This document shows, in pieces, positions 11,898-20,399 of a stretch of 22,350 nucleotides of DNA (positions are counted from its first letter, which is position 1; each line of letters opens with the position of its first letter). The stretch is from the IMG/VR virus record IMGVR_UViG_3300045912_000211, positions 1 through 22,350 of that record, one strand, 5' to 3'. The notes under the pieces were generated by a model. It did not search any database, had not been told where the DNA came from, and was given only the letters and a program-made list of their open reading frames with translations. Both the position numbers and the translations under genes were made by a program. This DNA is from a virus.

Positions 11898-13963
11898 CGA
11901 TCCTTCCGCTCGGTTTGCCGGGCCATCCGGGCGCGCTGCGCACCATTGCGCGCACGCTCGCCGACGCGATCAGGCCGCCGGAACCGCTGCCATTCTCGAA
12001 ATGGCTGCCGCAGAACATCGTGCTGATTGACGGCGAACGCGCCGGCGAGATGTGGAATGCGGACGGTGCGCCGTATCTTGTCGAGATCGCCGATTGCCTG
12101 TCGGACGATCATCCCTGCAACCTCGTGACGCTGCGCAAGTCACAGCAATCCGGCGCCTCGATCCTGGCGCTCGCCTGGTGCCTCTACATCGCCGATCGCG
12201 AGCCCGCCAATGTGCTCTACGGCATGCCGAACATCGATGCGCTGCGCGAACTGAATTCGCAGAAGCTGCAGCCGCTGATCGATGCCTGGCACAAGCATAT
12301 CCGGCGCACGGTCATCTATCCGCAGACCTCGCGATCGAATATCGGCTCGACAACCTACGAGAAGAAATTCGCCGGCGGCTACATCGCGCTCGCCAATGCC
12401 AATGCGGTGATGGACCTGTCGTCGAAGACGATCCGCAAGGGCGTGAAGGACGAGGTTTCTAAGTGGCAGGAGATTCCGGGCTATGGCGATCCGGAAGATT
12501 TGTTCTTCGGCCGTTTCACTGCCTTCCGTCGGACGCGCAGCTGGAAGATCCTCGAAATCTCAACGCCGGAAGTCGATTCCGGCGATGAGCTTGGCGAGGC
12601 GGAGGGCCACTGCCGGATCGACCGGAGCTTCCGGAGATCGGACCAGCGCTACTGGCATGTGCCGTGTCCGGAATGCGGCGGTCTGTTCCGGCACGAATTT
12701 GACCGGCTGCGGATCGATGCCGCGCATCCGCACAAGAGCGCGTATGAGTGTCCGCATTGTGGACACCTGGTGAGCGAAGCCGAGCGGGTGCTGGCGCTTC
12801 GCTCGCCGGCGGCGAGCTGGATTGCAACGCATCCGGGGGAGAGCCGGCATCCCGGGTTTCACATCGATGCCTTCGTGTCGCTGATGATGAGCTATGAGGC
12901 CATCGCCGAAGACTGGCTGAAGGCCAAGACCGAGATCGAGAAAAAGGGTTTCCACAACCTGGTGCTGGGGCTCCCTTACCGCTTCAAGGCGGATGTTCCC
13001 GATCACGAAAAGCTGCTGGCTCGGGTCGAGTCGCATTTGAAGCGCGGTCATGTGCCGCCGAAGGGGTTGCTGCTCACGGCTTTTGCCGACGTGCAGATGC
13101 GGGGCATCTGGCTGGAAATCGTCGCCTTCGCGCCGAACCGCGAATCCTGGTGCGTGGATGCGCTGTATATCGATGGCGATACATCCGATCCCAATGGTCC
13201 GGCGTTCCAGCAATTGCGTCGCGAGACGCTTGATCGCAAGTTTCCGGATGCGTTCGGGCGAGACCGAACCATTGATGCGTTGGCGGTGGACTCTGGTTAT
13301 CGCGCGCATGTCGTCTACGCCTTCGCGCGCGCGTCCCAGTGCGTGCATCCCCTGACCGGACGGGATGTGGTGCTGGCGACTAAGGGGTTGCGCGGCTGGG
13401 GCCGCCCGGCGATCGGTCAGCCGTCCCTCGTCGACATCGACCTCGACGGTCGCAAGATCAAACAGGGTTGCAAGGTCTGGGGTCTCGGTACCTGGCCATT
13501 GAAGGCCTCGCTTTACAGCCAGTTGCGCCAAGAGATACCCGCAGCTCCGGCGGAGCCGGTCGCGCCGGATGGTTATTGCCACTTCGGCGCATGGTGTGAC
13601 GAAAACTACTTCAAGCAGCTCACCGCCGAGGTTCTGGAAGACATCAAGTTTCGCGGGCGGGTGACGGCGCAGAAATGGACGAAGACGCGCGAGAATCACT
13701 TTCACGATTGCCGCGTCGGCAACTTGGCGCTGGCGGAGTATCTCGGAATGTCGTCGACGACGGCGGAGCAATGGGCGGCACTGGCAAAGCGCCGCGGGCT
13801 TCCGGATGAGCTGACTGAAACGACGCTATTCACTGTGCGAGATGTTGCGCCGGTGCTGGACGTGGCGGCAGGTGAAGCGCGGGCCGAAGATCGGCGGGCT
13901 GAAATGCGCAATCCTTCGAGCAATATCGATCGCTGGCTCGATGGATATGATCTGAAGTTGTGA
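11894..13963 (+). CDS. Terminase large subunit (GpA family)
   Basis: A 689-residue packaging motor and nuclease. The N-terminal ATPase has a variant Walker A (RKSQQSGAS, 81-89) after the adenine-region PYLVEIAD, and a Walker B-like VKDEVSKW (184-191). A zinc ribbon is formed by CPECG (258-262) and CPHCG (286-290), typical of the GpA family. The C-terminal nuclease shows acidic residues in FADVQ (Asp399), VDALYIDGD and DALAVDSGYR (Asp466). It packages DNA into proheads and cuts it, with the small subunit, at cos. GTG 11894 overlaps the previous stop. Length is normal for the family (about 650-700). Confidence 0.92.
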   Translation: MTILPLGLPGHPGALRTIARTLADAIRPPEPLPFSKWLPQNIVLIDGERAGEMWNADGAPYLVEIADCLSDDHPCNLVTLRKSQQSGASILALAWCLYIADREPANVLYGMPNIDALRELNSQKLQPLIDAWHKHIRRTVIYPQTSRSNIGSTTYEKKFAGGYIALANANAVMDLSSKTIRKGVKDEVSKWQEIPGYGDPEDLFFGRFTAFRRTRSWKILEISTPEVDSGDELGEAEGHCRIDRSFRRSDQRYWHVPCPECGGLFRHEFDRLRIDAAHPHKSAYECPHCGHLVSEAERVLALRSPAASWIATHPGESRHPGFHIDAFVSLMMSYEAIAEDWLKAKTEIEKKGFHNLVLGLPYRFKADVPDHEKLLARVESHLKRGHVPPKGLLLTAFADVQMRGIWLEIVAFAPNRESWCVDALYIDGDTSDPNGPAFQQLRRETLDRKFPDAFGRDRTIDALAVDSGYRAHVVYAFARASQCVHPLTGRDVVLATKGLRGWGRPAIGQPSLVDIDLDGRKIKQGCKVWGLGTWPLKASLYSQLRQEIPAAPAEPVAPDGYCHFGAWCDENYFKQLTAEVLEDIKFRGRVTAQKWTKTRENHFHDCRVGNLALAEYLGMSSTTAEQWAALAKRRGLPDELTETTLFTVRDVAPVLDVAAGEARAEDRRAEMRNPSSNIDRWLDGYDLKL

Positions 13964-13977
13964 GATGGGGATGATGC

Positions 13978-14175
13978 ATGCCGGCCCTCACGCAGCAGGA
14001 CGTCGACAAGCTCAAGAGGGCCATCGCCTCGGGCATTCGCACGGTGCAATACGCCTCGGGCACCGTCACCTATCAGTCAATCGACGACATGCTCAAGGCG
14101 CTGGCTTTTGCCGAGAATGAACTTGATCCGCATCGCCGCCCGCCGTCGTCTCTCGCGGTCTTCAGCAGGAATTGA
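13978..14175 (+). CDS. gpW-like head-tail connector protein
   Basis: A 65-residue protein with the gpW pattern: a helix TQQDVDKLKRAIASG, a beta hairpin (IRTVQYASGTVTYQS) and a second helix (IDDMLKALAFAENEL). Lambda gpW joins the head before tail attachment, and small proteins of this size lie between terminase and portal in many siphoviruses, as here. ATG 13978 follows GATGGGGATG, a weak purine-rich signal. The last residues (PHRRPPSSLAVF) are unstructured. Confidence 0.85.
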   Translation: MPALTQQDVDKLKRAIASGIRTVQYASGTVTYQSIDDMLKALAFAENELDPHRRPPSSLAVFSRN

Positions 14176-14180
14176 CAGAC

Positions 14181-15734
14181 GTGAATCTCAATCTGTTTGA
14201 ACGCGGGATTGCGGCGATAGCTCCGAGCTGGGGCATGCGCCGCCTTTCAGCGAAGGTGGCGCTGCATGAAGCGCAACTCGCGCTTCGGCATTATGATGCG
14301 GCACGGCGGGACCGGCGTACCGAAAACTGGATCGCGACCGGCGGCTCCGCGAATGCGGAACTGGCGCCCTCGCTCGATTTGATCCGGCGCCGCTCGCGCG
14401 ATCTGTGCCGCAACAACGAATGGGCAGTGAACGCGAAGCGTAAGCTTGTCGCACACATGATCGGCATGGGAATCATGCCGCGCCCGAAGCAGGATGTTCC
14501 GGAGCGGGCCAAGCAGGTTGCCTCCGATGCGTGGGATGCGTTTGTCGAACAATGCGACCCCGAGGGCCTTACCGACTTCTACGGTATGCAGGCGCGGCTT
14601 GTCGGCGAGGTGGTCGAGGGCGGCGCCGCGTTTATTCGCTGGCATCTGCGAAGCCCGGAATTCGGGTTGAAGGTGCCGCTGCAATGCGAGGTTCTCGATC
14701 ACGATTTTCTCGATATCCGAAAGACCGAGATACCGCGAGATCGCCCCGGCCACGTGATCATAAACGGCGTTGAGTATGATCGCTATGGCCGCCGGGTCGC
14801 TTATTGGCTTTATCCCGTGCATCCCGGCGATTTCAACGTGGTGGTCCGGGGCGGCAGCAATGTGCTGTCCCAGCGCGTCCCGGCGTCGATGTGCGATCAT
14901 GTTTTCCGCGTAGACCGTCCCGGCCAAGTTACGGGCGTGCCGTGGCTTGCGCCGACAATGCTGCGGCTTCGCGATCTGGCGGATTACGAGGAAGCCGAGC
15001 TGATCCGCAAGAAGATCGAGGCGTGCTTCACGGTATTCGTCCGTCGAGAGGGTGTGGGCATGTCTGGCGTGGCGCAGGCAGCCGATCAATCCAAGGATTC
15101 CGGCGGGCGTCGGATCGAGCAGCTTAAGCCTGGGCTGATCGCCTATGTCGAGGGGCAGGGCGACATCACGACGGCAGCGCCGTCACCCTCCAGCGGAGCG
15201 GCAGAGCATACCGACCGGCAGCTCTACGCCTTCGCGGCCGGTGTTGGCCTGACCTTTGCGCAGGCCTCCGGCAATCTGACGCGGGTGAACTATTCCTCGA
15301 TGCGCGAGGGCAAGCTCGACTTCTGGGCGACGCTCGATCAGTGGCAGTATTTCATGGCGATCCCGCAAATCTGCCGTCCCGCTTGGCGGCGGGTTATGGC
15401 TGCGGCTGCCGGCCGCGGCTTGCAAGTGTCGCCTGATCTCGGCGCTGAATGGACGCCGCCGCGGCGTCCCTGGGTCGATCCGAAAAAGGACCTGGAAGCC
15501 GAGGAAATCGAGCTGCGCCTCGGGCTGGAATCTTGGCGCGAGAAGGTCGCGGCGCGGGGCTACGATCCTGACCGGCTGTTGGCCGATATCAAGAAAGAGC
15601 GCGACCAGTTGAAGGCCGCGGGGCTCGCGCCGGCGGCGACGCCGGGGCAATCCAGCGCCACTGGCAATGGATCGGTGAATCCGGAAGACCGAGAGGACGA
15701 GGACGATGAGCGATCAGACCGCACATACCAGTAG
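14181..15734 (+). CDS. Portal protein (lambda gpB family)
   Basis: A 517-residue protein with the gpB-type layout: helices (ALHEAQLALRHYDAARRDR), SLDLIRRRSRDLCRNNEWAV, then KLVAHMIGMGIMPRPK, the core YRCY-type region and a C-terminal DPKKDLEAEEIELRLGL helix and disordered tail. Twelve copies form the vertex ring through which DNA enters and leaves. GTG 14181 was chosen because AGGA lies 10 nt upstream; TTG 14172, overlapping the previous stop, is an alternative but would have almost no spacing. The end overlaps the protease start by 29 bp. Confidence 0.92.
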   Translation: MNLNLFERGIAAIAPSWGMRRLSAKVALHEAQLALRHYDAARRDRRTENWIATGGSANAELAPSLDLIRRRSRDLCRNNEWAVNAKRKLVAHMIGMGIMPRPKQDVPERAKQVASDAWDAFVEQCDPEGLTDFYGMQARLVGEVVEGGAAFIRWHLRSPEFGLKVPLQCEVLDHDFLDIRKTEIPRDRPGHVIINGVEYDRYGRRVAYWLYPVHPGDFNVVVRGGSNVLSQRVPASMCDHVFRVDRPGQVTGVPWLAPTMLRLRDLADYEEAELIRKKIEACFTVFVRREGVGMSGVAQAADQSKDSGGRRIEQLKPGLIAYVEGQGDITTAAPSPSSGAAEHTDRQLYAFAAGVGLTFAQASGNLTRVNYSSMREGKLDFWATLDQWQYFMAIPQICRPAWRRVMAAAAGRGLQVSPDLGAEWTPPRRPWVDPKKDLEAEEIELRLGLESWREKVAARGYDPDRLLADIKKERDQLKAAGLAPAATPGQSSATGNGSVNPEDREDEDDERSDRTYQ

Positions 15735-16374
15735 GACGCCGGAATGCCTGCCGCTGCAGACGCGCCTTGCCCCGCTCGACAAGATCAATGCCGAGGCGCG
15801 CACGGTGGAGGTTATTTTCTCAACCGGCGCCGCCGTTCGTCGTCGACGTTGGACCGGATGGGATACCGCCGTGCCGTTCGACGAATTGCTCGAGGTGACC
15901 CGCGAAGCGGTCGATCTGACGTGGCTGAATGCCGGTGGGCCCGTCCTCGACAGTCACAATATGTGGTCGCTCGGTGCCGTCCGTGGCGTTGTCGATCGCG
16001 CGTGGATCGATGGCGGCGAGGCCCGCGCGCTCTGTCGTTTCCCGAGCAAGGGAACGTCGGCCGATGCAGACAGTCTCTGGTCTTTGATCGAGCAGCGGAT
16101 CGTGCGCAATGTTTCCTGCGGTTACACGATCGATAAGGTGAGGGTCGAGCCGGCGGAAGGCGAAAAGGTCGAGCGGCGTATCGCAGAACGCTGGACTCCG
16201 AAGGAGATTTCCTTCGTCGCGGTGCCGGCTGATCCTGATGCCCAGGCGCAGGTGCGTTCGGATGCGCCGATGTATCCGGTGACGATCGTGGCCCGCCCGC
16301 AAGCACATAACGACGTTGCCGCCGCCTTGGTGCGGATGCGCATGCGACAGGCCTCACTCGTCGCCCCGATCTGA
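15706..16374 (+). CDS. Prohead protease (HK97 U35 family)
   Basis: A 222-residue serine protease. The family signature is visible: PVLDSHNMWSLGAVRGVV with catalytic His84, RNVSCGYTI with Ser137, and PKEISFVAVPADPDAQAQV (Glu167 region). It processes scaffold or delta-domain segments of the capsid protein during maturation. GAGGACGAGG precedes ATG 15706, inside the portal gene's end. In some relatives this domain is fused to the capsid protein; here it is a separate gene, and the capsid protein carries its own N-terminal coiled coil. Confidence 0.9.
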   Translation: MSDQTAHTSRTPECLPLQTRLAPLDKINAEARTVEVIFSTGAAVRRRRWTGWDTAVPFDELLEVTREAVDLTWLNAGGPVLDSHNMWSLGAVRGVVDRAWIDGGEARALCRFPSKGTSADADSLWSLIEQRIVRNVSCGYTIDKVRVEPAEGEKVERRIAERWTPKEISFVAVPADPDAQAQVRSDAPMYPVTIVARPQAHNDVAAALVRMRMRQASLVAPI

Positions 16375-16470
16375 ATCAATCCCGCGTTTCATTCTGGAAT
16401 GCCGCCTGCGCTCCCGCCGGGGCCGCAGGACGACGGCCAATTGCCCCGGCACAGGCAAAAGGAGAATCAG

Positions 16471-18012
16471 ATGCCGATTCCCAACAAGGCGGCCGGTCTC
16501 GATGCGCTGCGCATGCAGCACAACGACCTCGTGACTCGTGCCGAGGCGAAAATCGCCGAAGTGAAGGAAGGCCTCGATCCGGCCGCTGTGCGGGCGATCG
16601 AAACCGAGCATGCGGAACTCGTGCGGCAAGCCGCCGAGGTCAAAAGGCAGATCGATGCTCTGGAACAAGAGCAGCGTAACGATCCCGCCCCGACGAATGA
16701 CCGCCACGCATGGAGTGGCGAGGATATTGCCCGAATCCATGCGCGCGCGGCGGCCTTCGGTCTCGAAAGCTCGATCGCGGTCGAGATGATGGCGGATGCG
16801 CGCTATCGTTCGATCGATGCCATCACCGACGCGCTGCAGGCGCGAGCGGCAAGCGCCCAAAATAACGGTCCGCGCCAGCGCCCGCAGGTGGACGTTCTTC
16901 GCGACGAGAACGAGACCCGCCGGCGCGGCATGCGCGATGCCCTGGTTGCGCGGATGGCGCGCGCGACCGCTCGTCTGCGCGGCGAACGCGATCCGGAGAT
17001 TCCGGAGCACGCCCGCGCCTTCGGTGAAATGGGTATTGTCGAGATGGCGGCGGAGGCTACGGGGTATCGTGGCCAGTTGCGCAACGCGCGGCAGGTCGAG
17101 GATGTTCTGCAGCGCGCGTTCCACACGGTGTCGGATTTCCCGGCGATCTTCATCGATGCGATGAATACCCGCCTGCTTGCCCGCTACCAGCAGGCGATGC
17201 CGACCTATCGCCGTTTCTGCGCGCCCTACACGGCGACGGACTTCCGCCCGACGCATGTGATCCGGGCCGGCGACTTCCCGATTCTGCAGCCGGTGGCGGA
17301 GAGCGGCGAGATCAAGGCCGGCACGTTCTCGGAGTCCCGTGAGGTCTTCAAGGTCGATCCTTATGGCGTGACGTTCAACATCTCGCGCCAGATGATCGTC
17401 AACGACAATCTGGCGGCGATCGATCAGGTGATCGGTTCGTCAGGAGAGCGGGTGACGGACTGGGAGAACATGAAGGCGTTTGCCCTTCTGCTGTCCGGGG
17501 GCGGGCAGGGGCCGACGCTCCTGACCGACAATACCGCGGTGTTCCATGCCGCCAATCATGGCAATTACACTTCGTCTGGCACGGCAATCGGCATCACGTC
17601 TCTCGGTGTCGGCCGGGCTGCCATGATGAAGCAGAAAAGCCTCGATGGCATCAATCTCGGTCTGACTCCCGTGACCATTATGACGGGGCCGGATCGTCTG
17701 ACCGAAGCCGAGCAGCTCGCGGTTTCGATCACTCCGGCAGCGGTCGGGTCTGCGGTGCCGGACTGGATCAAGCGTCTTGTGCCGGTCGGCGATGCGAATA
17801 TCACCGGCAATGCCTGGTATCTGTGGGCCGATCCGGCGGTCGCGCCGTGCTTCGTGTACGGTTACCTTGAAGGCTTCGAGGGGCCGCGCCTGTCGACCAA
17901 GGATCATTGGACCGTGCAGGGCCTGGGCGTGAAGCTCGAGCATGATTTCGGCGTGGCCGCGATCGACTTCCGTGGCGGCTACAAGAACAACGGCGCGGCG
18001 CCGGGCGGTTGA
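16471..18012 (+). CDS. Major capsid protein with N-terminal coiled-coil (delta/scaffold) domain
   Basis: A 513-residue protein. Residues 1 to about 70 are a charged coiled coil (DLVTRAEAKIAEVKEG, ELVRQAAEVKRQIDALEQEQ), typical of the HK97 delta domain or scaffold that is removed by the protease. From about residue 230 the Mu gpT-like/HK97-fold capsid region begins (TYRRFCAPYTATDFRPTHVI, GDFPILQPVAESGEI, KVDPYGVTFNISRQMIVNDN, and TGNAWYLWADPAVAPCF). ATG 16471 has AAGGAG 6 nt upstream, better than earlier in-frame starts. It is followed by a terminator-like hairpin, which would limit read-through after this highly expressed gene. Confidence 0.9.
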   Translation: MPIPNKAAGLDALRMQHNDLVTRAEAKIAEVKEGLDPAAVRAIETEHAELVRQAAEVKRQIDALEQEQRNDPAPTNDRHAWSGEDIARIHARAAAFGLESSIAVEMMADARYRSIDAITDALQARAASAQNNGPRQRPQVDVLRDENETRRRGMRDALVARMARATARLRGERDPEIPEHARAFGEMGIVEMAAEATGYRGQLRNARQVEDVLQRAFHTVSDFPAIFIDAMNTRLLARYQQAMPTYRRFCAPYTATDFRPTHVIRAGDFPILQPVAESGEIKAGTFSESREVFKVDPYGVTFNISRQMIVNDNLAAIDQVIGSSGERVTDWENMKAFALLLSGGGQGPTLLTDNTAVFHAANHGNYTSSGTAIGITSLGVGRAAMMKQKSLDGINLGLTPVTIMTGPDRLTEAEQLAVSITPAAVGSAVPDWIKRLVPVGDANITGNAWYLWADPAVAPCFVYGYLEGFEGPRLSTKDHWTVQGLGVKLEHDFGVAAIDFRGGYKNNGAAPGG

Positions 18013-18033
18013 TCTCTTTCCTGAAATGATCCG

Positions 18034-18059
18034 GGCGGGGCCGTAACGGCTCCGCCTTT
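18034..18059 (+). terminator. Terminator-like hairpin after the capsid gene
   Basis: GGCGGGGCC (18034-18042) pairs with GGCTCCGCC (18048-18056) with one G-U wobble and a 5-nt loop, followed by TTTC. It lies 22 bp after the capsid stop and before the decoration gene. It could lower expression of downstream genes or protect the capsid mRNA end; the T-run is short. Confidence 0.55.
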
Positions 18060-18093
18060 CCCATAATTCCCCGATTCAGAAAGGCTTACAGCC

Positions 18094-18474
18094 ATGAAGA
18101 ACTACATCCAGCCCGGAAGCATTCTGTCCGCGGTGGCGCCAACGGGCGGCGTCCTTTCCGGCCAGGGCATGCTCGCAGGCAGCATCTTCGGCGTCGCGCA
18201 GTTTTCGGCGGCGCAGGGCGAGCCGGTCGAGATCGCCGTCGAGGGCGTCTTCGAACTGACGAAGGTCGGCTCGCAGGCCTGGACGGTGGGTCTCCAGATC
18301 TACTGGGACGACACCAACAAGCGCTGCACCAGCGCCTACGATGCCGCACATACCCTGATCGGCGTGGCCGTTGCGGCGGTCGCCGACGGTGCGAACGACA
18401 CCAAGGGCCGCGTGCGGCTCAATGGCGCGTTCGGCGTCATGTCGAAGGCCTATATCGACGCCGGAGACGCATAA
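18094..18474 (+). CDS. Capsid decoration-like protein (DUF2190 family)
   Basis: A 126-residue protein of beta-rich composition: MKNYIQPGSILSAVAPTGG at the start, GEPVEIAVEGVFELTK, VGLQIYWDDTNKRCT and LIGVAVAAVADGAND, the DUF2190 pattern. Members follow the major capsid gene and are thought to stabilise the head by binding its outer surface. AGAAAGG precedes ATG 18094. It would be translated at high level if the hairpin at 18034 does not stop polymerase. Confidence 0.85.
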   Translation: MKNYIQPGSILSAVAPTGGVLSGQGMLAGSIFGVAQFSAAQGEPVEIAVEGVFELTKVGSQAWTVGLQIYWDDTNKRCTSAYDAAHTLIGVAVAAVADGANDTKGRVRLNGAFGVMSKAYIDAGDA

Positions 18475-18480
18475 GCCGCC

Positions 18481-18813
18481 ATGAAGCTGATCGACGGGCT
18501 GCCTGATATCTTTACCGGCACCTTCGGGGAGCCCGTCGTCTATACGCCTGCCGGCGAGGATGCCGAGCCGTTGCAAATCACCGCGATCTGGATCGAGTCC
18601 CATGTGCCGGATGTGCTCGGCGAGGTGGCGTCGGACTCGCTGCGCGTGGAATTGCATCTGCGCCGCGCGGATGTGCCCTCTCCCGCAGAGGGCGACCTGG
18701 TGCAGCGGGTCGAGACCGGCCGCACGATGAAGGTGGTGCCGCCGATCCGGCCGGACGATCAGGGCATGATCGCGGTGACGCTCGCCGAATACGAGGCTCC
18801 GCCCGAACCATGA
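18481..18813 (+). CDS. Head-tail joining protein (gpFII-like)
   Basis: A 110-residue protein of likely beta barrel type: FGEPVVYTPAGEDAEPLQIT, AIWIESHVPDVLG, SLRVELHLRRADVPSPAEGD and an end of MIAVTLAEYE. Size, position between decoration and tail-terminator genes, and the D-V-P-S-P-AEGD turn before VQRVETG agree with gpFII-like or similar adaptor proteins that seal the head-tail junction. The assignment is moderate because it rests partly on gene order. Stop overlaps the next ATG. Confidence 0.7.
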   Translation: MKLIDGLPDIFTGTFGEPVVYTPAGEDAEPLQITAIWIESHVPDVLGEVASDSLRVELHLRRADVPSPAEGDLVQRVETGRTMKVVPPIRPDDQGMIAVTLAEYEAPPEP

Positions 18814-19253
18814 CGCATCTGCGCCAGCAAATCCGCGCCGCGGCGGTGTCGGCCCTCACCGGGCTCGCCTCGACCGGGGCCAGGGTCTATGCCGGGCGGT
18901 CTCGCCCGCTTGCGAAAAACCACGAGCCGACGCTTCTGGTCTACACCCAGCAGGAATTGTCGGCGCGCTCGTTCAACGGCAATCCCCCGGTGCTCGAGCG
19001 GGTCATGTCGCTGGTCATCGAGGGGCGGGTGTCGACGGCGGGCGAGCCGGACGATGCGCTCGACCAGATCGCCAAGGACATCGAGGCGGCGATGTGGACG
19101 CATCGCAGGTTTGGCGGCATTGCCATCGATACGCGGCTTGCCGACACGATCATCGCCACGGAAGCCGAAGGCGAGCGCCAGTCCGGCAGCATCCGCCTGA
19201 CCTATGAGGTCCGATATCAGTCGCTGGAAGGGTCTGCGGACCTGAACGGCTGA
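18810..19253 (+). CDS. Tail terminator / minor tail protein U-like
   Basis: A 147-residue protein: HLRQQIRAAAVSALTGL helix, ARVYAGRSRPLAKNHEPTLL, VLERVMSLVIEGRV strand and a helix DDALDQIAKDIEAAMW, ending with an antiparallel strand RLTYEVRYQSLEG. This matches lambda gpU and related tail-completion proteins, which cap the tail tube. ATG 18810 overlaps the preceding stop (ATGA). The order FII-U-V is that of lambda. Confidence 0.8.
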   Translation: MTHLRQQIRAAAVSALTGLASTGARVYAGRSRPLAKNHEPTLLVYTQQELSARSFNGNPPVLERVMSLVIEGRVSTAGEPDDALDQIAKDIEAAMWTHRRFGGIAIDTRLADTIIATEAEGERQSGSIRLTYEVRYQSLEGSADLNG

Positions 19254-19324
19254 GCACGTAACCCGCACCCGCAGGGCTGATCGGCGGGCCTTCTCTCACA
19301 CTCAACATCGTAGGAGATTTCGCG

Positions 19325-20014
19325 ATGTCTGCGACCAATGCCGAGCTTGGCTATGGCCTGCTTCTGAAAATGCTGACCTCGACCGGGCCGGATGTCTATA
19401 CGACGCTCGGGCAGATGCGCGATGTCACACCATCCGGCGCATCGGTCGATATGGTGGATGCGACCCACAACGAGTCGCCGTCCGCGACCGAGGAAATCAT
19501 TCCCGGTCTGATCCGCACCGGGGAGACCACCTTCCAGATCCACTACAATCCGGTGTCGTCGGTGATGACGCTGATGATGGCGGCGCTGCGGGTGAAAAAG
19601 ACCTTCCGCGAGGTCTGGCCCGACGGCCGTTATGTGCAGTATCAGGGCTACATCACCAATATCGAGCCGGATGCGCCGACCGAAGACAAGGCGGTGGCGC
19701 AGGTGACGATCAAGCGGTCGGGTCCGCTGACGGCGCATGCCGCGGCGCAGCCGTCTAACCTGGTGCTGCCGGCGATCTCCGGTCAGCTCGCGGTCGGCCA
19801 GGTGCTCACGGCCTATGAGGGCGTCTGGGCGAACGAGCCGACCAGCTTCACCTATGTGTGGGAAAACGAAGGCGCGCCGATCACCGGCGCGACCGCCAAG
19901 ACCTACACCGTGCAGGCGGGCGATTCCGGCGACGGCATCACTGTGGTGGTGACGGCGATCAATTCGGCGGGCTCTGCGTCGGCGGAAAGCGCCGAAGTCG
20001 TGATCGGCGCATAG
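19325..20014 (+). CDS. Major tail tube protein with C-terminal Ig-like domain
   Basis: A 229-residue protein. Residues 1 to about 138 are the tail tube fold (LGQMRDVTPSGASVDMVDAT, EEIIPGLIRTGETTFQIHYN, QYQGYITNIEPDAPTEDKA). After a short linker, residues about 143-229 form an Ig-like beta sandwich (SNLVLPAISGQLAVGQVLTA, TSFTYVWENEGAPIT, SGDGITVVVTAINSAGSASA), as in lambda gpV, whose surface domain decorates the tail. AGGAG lies 9 nt before ATG 19325. Confidence 0.88.
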   Translation: MSATNAELGYGLLLKMLTSTGPDVYTTLGQMRDVTPSGASVDMVDATHNESPSATEEIIPGLIRTGETTFQIHYNPVSSVMTLMMAALRVKKTFREVWPDGRYVQYQGYITNIEPDAPTEDKAVAQVTIKRSGPLTAHAAAQPSNLVLPAISGQLAVGQVLTAYEGVWANEPTSFTYVWENEGAPITGATAKTYTVQAGDSGDGITVVVTAINSAGSASAESAEVVIGA

Positions 20015-20024
20015 CGGGTGGCGC

Positions 20025-20399
20025 ATGGCGAATCCGCATGTGGGTGAAGTCACCCTGAAGTCCGGGGAGCGCAGCTACACGCTGCGCTTCGATATGCAGA
20101 CCGTGTTCGCGTTCGAGGGGGAGACTGGGAAGTCTTTCTTCGCGGAATTCTCCGATTCCGAGATGACGCGGGTGACGACGGTGTGCGTGCTGTTGTGGGC
20201 GGCGCTCCGCAAGCATCATCCCGGTATCGGCCGGGATGAAGCGGCCGAGATCATGATCGAAGCGGGCGGCATGGTGCATGTGCTGGAAGTGATGGCGCCG
20301 AAGCTGAAGCCGCTGGTGGAGGCTCTGGTCGGCGCGCGCCCTCCGGCGCCGGATCAGGCTTTGACTGGTCCGGCTTCTACAGGCAATGGCGAAGCTTAG
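20025..20399 (+). CDS. Tail assembly chaperone, N-terminal frame (GTA gp10-like)
   Basis: A 124-residue protein beginning MANPHVGEVTLKSGERSYTL, with FDMQTVFAFEGETGKSFF and a helical centre, matching the GTA_gp10/Phage_TAC_11 family of tail assembly chaperones, which bind the tape measure during tube assembly. Its last residues (ALTGPASTGNGEA) are Gly/Ala/Thr-rich, as though reading through sequence that codes in another frame. The following ORF in the -1 frame overlaps its end and has no start codon, so this gene is probably the upstream half of a frameshift pair equivalent to lambda G/GT. Confidence 0.85.
   Translation: MANPHVGEVTLKSGERSYTLRFDMQTVFAFEGETGKSFFAEFSDSEMTRVTTVCVLLWAALRKHHPGIGRDEAAEIMIEAGGMVHVLEVMAPKLKPLVEALVGARPPAPDQALTGPASTGNGEA

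Noticed and set aside
12560-13771. Leftward 403-codon ORF opposite terminase
   Set aside because: Arg/His-rich shadow; terminase motifs on the other strand are unmistakable.
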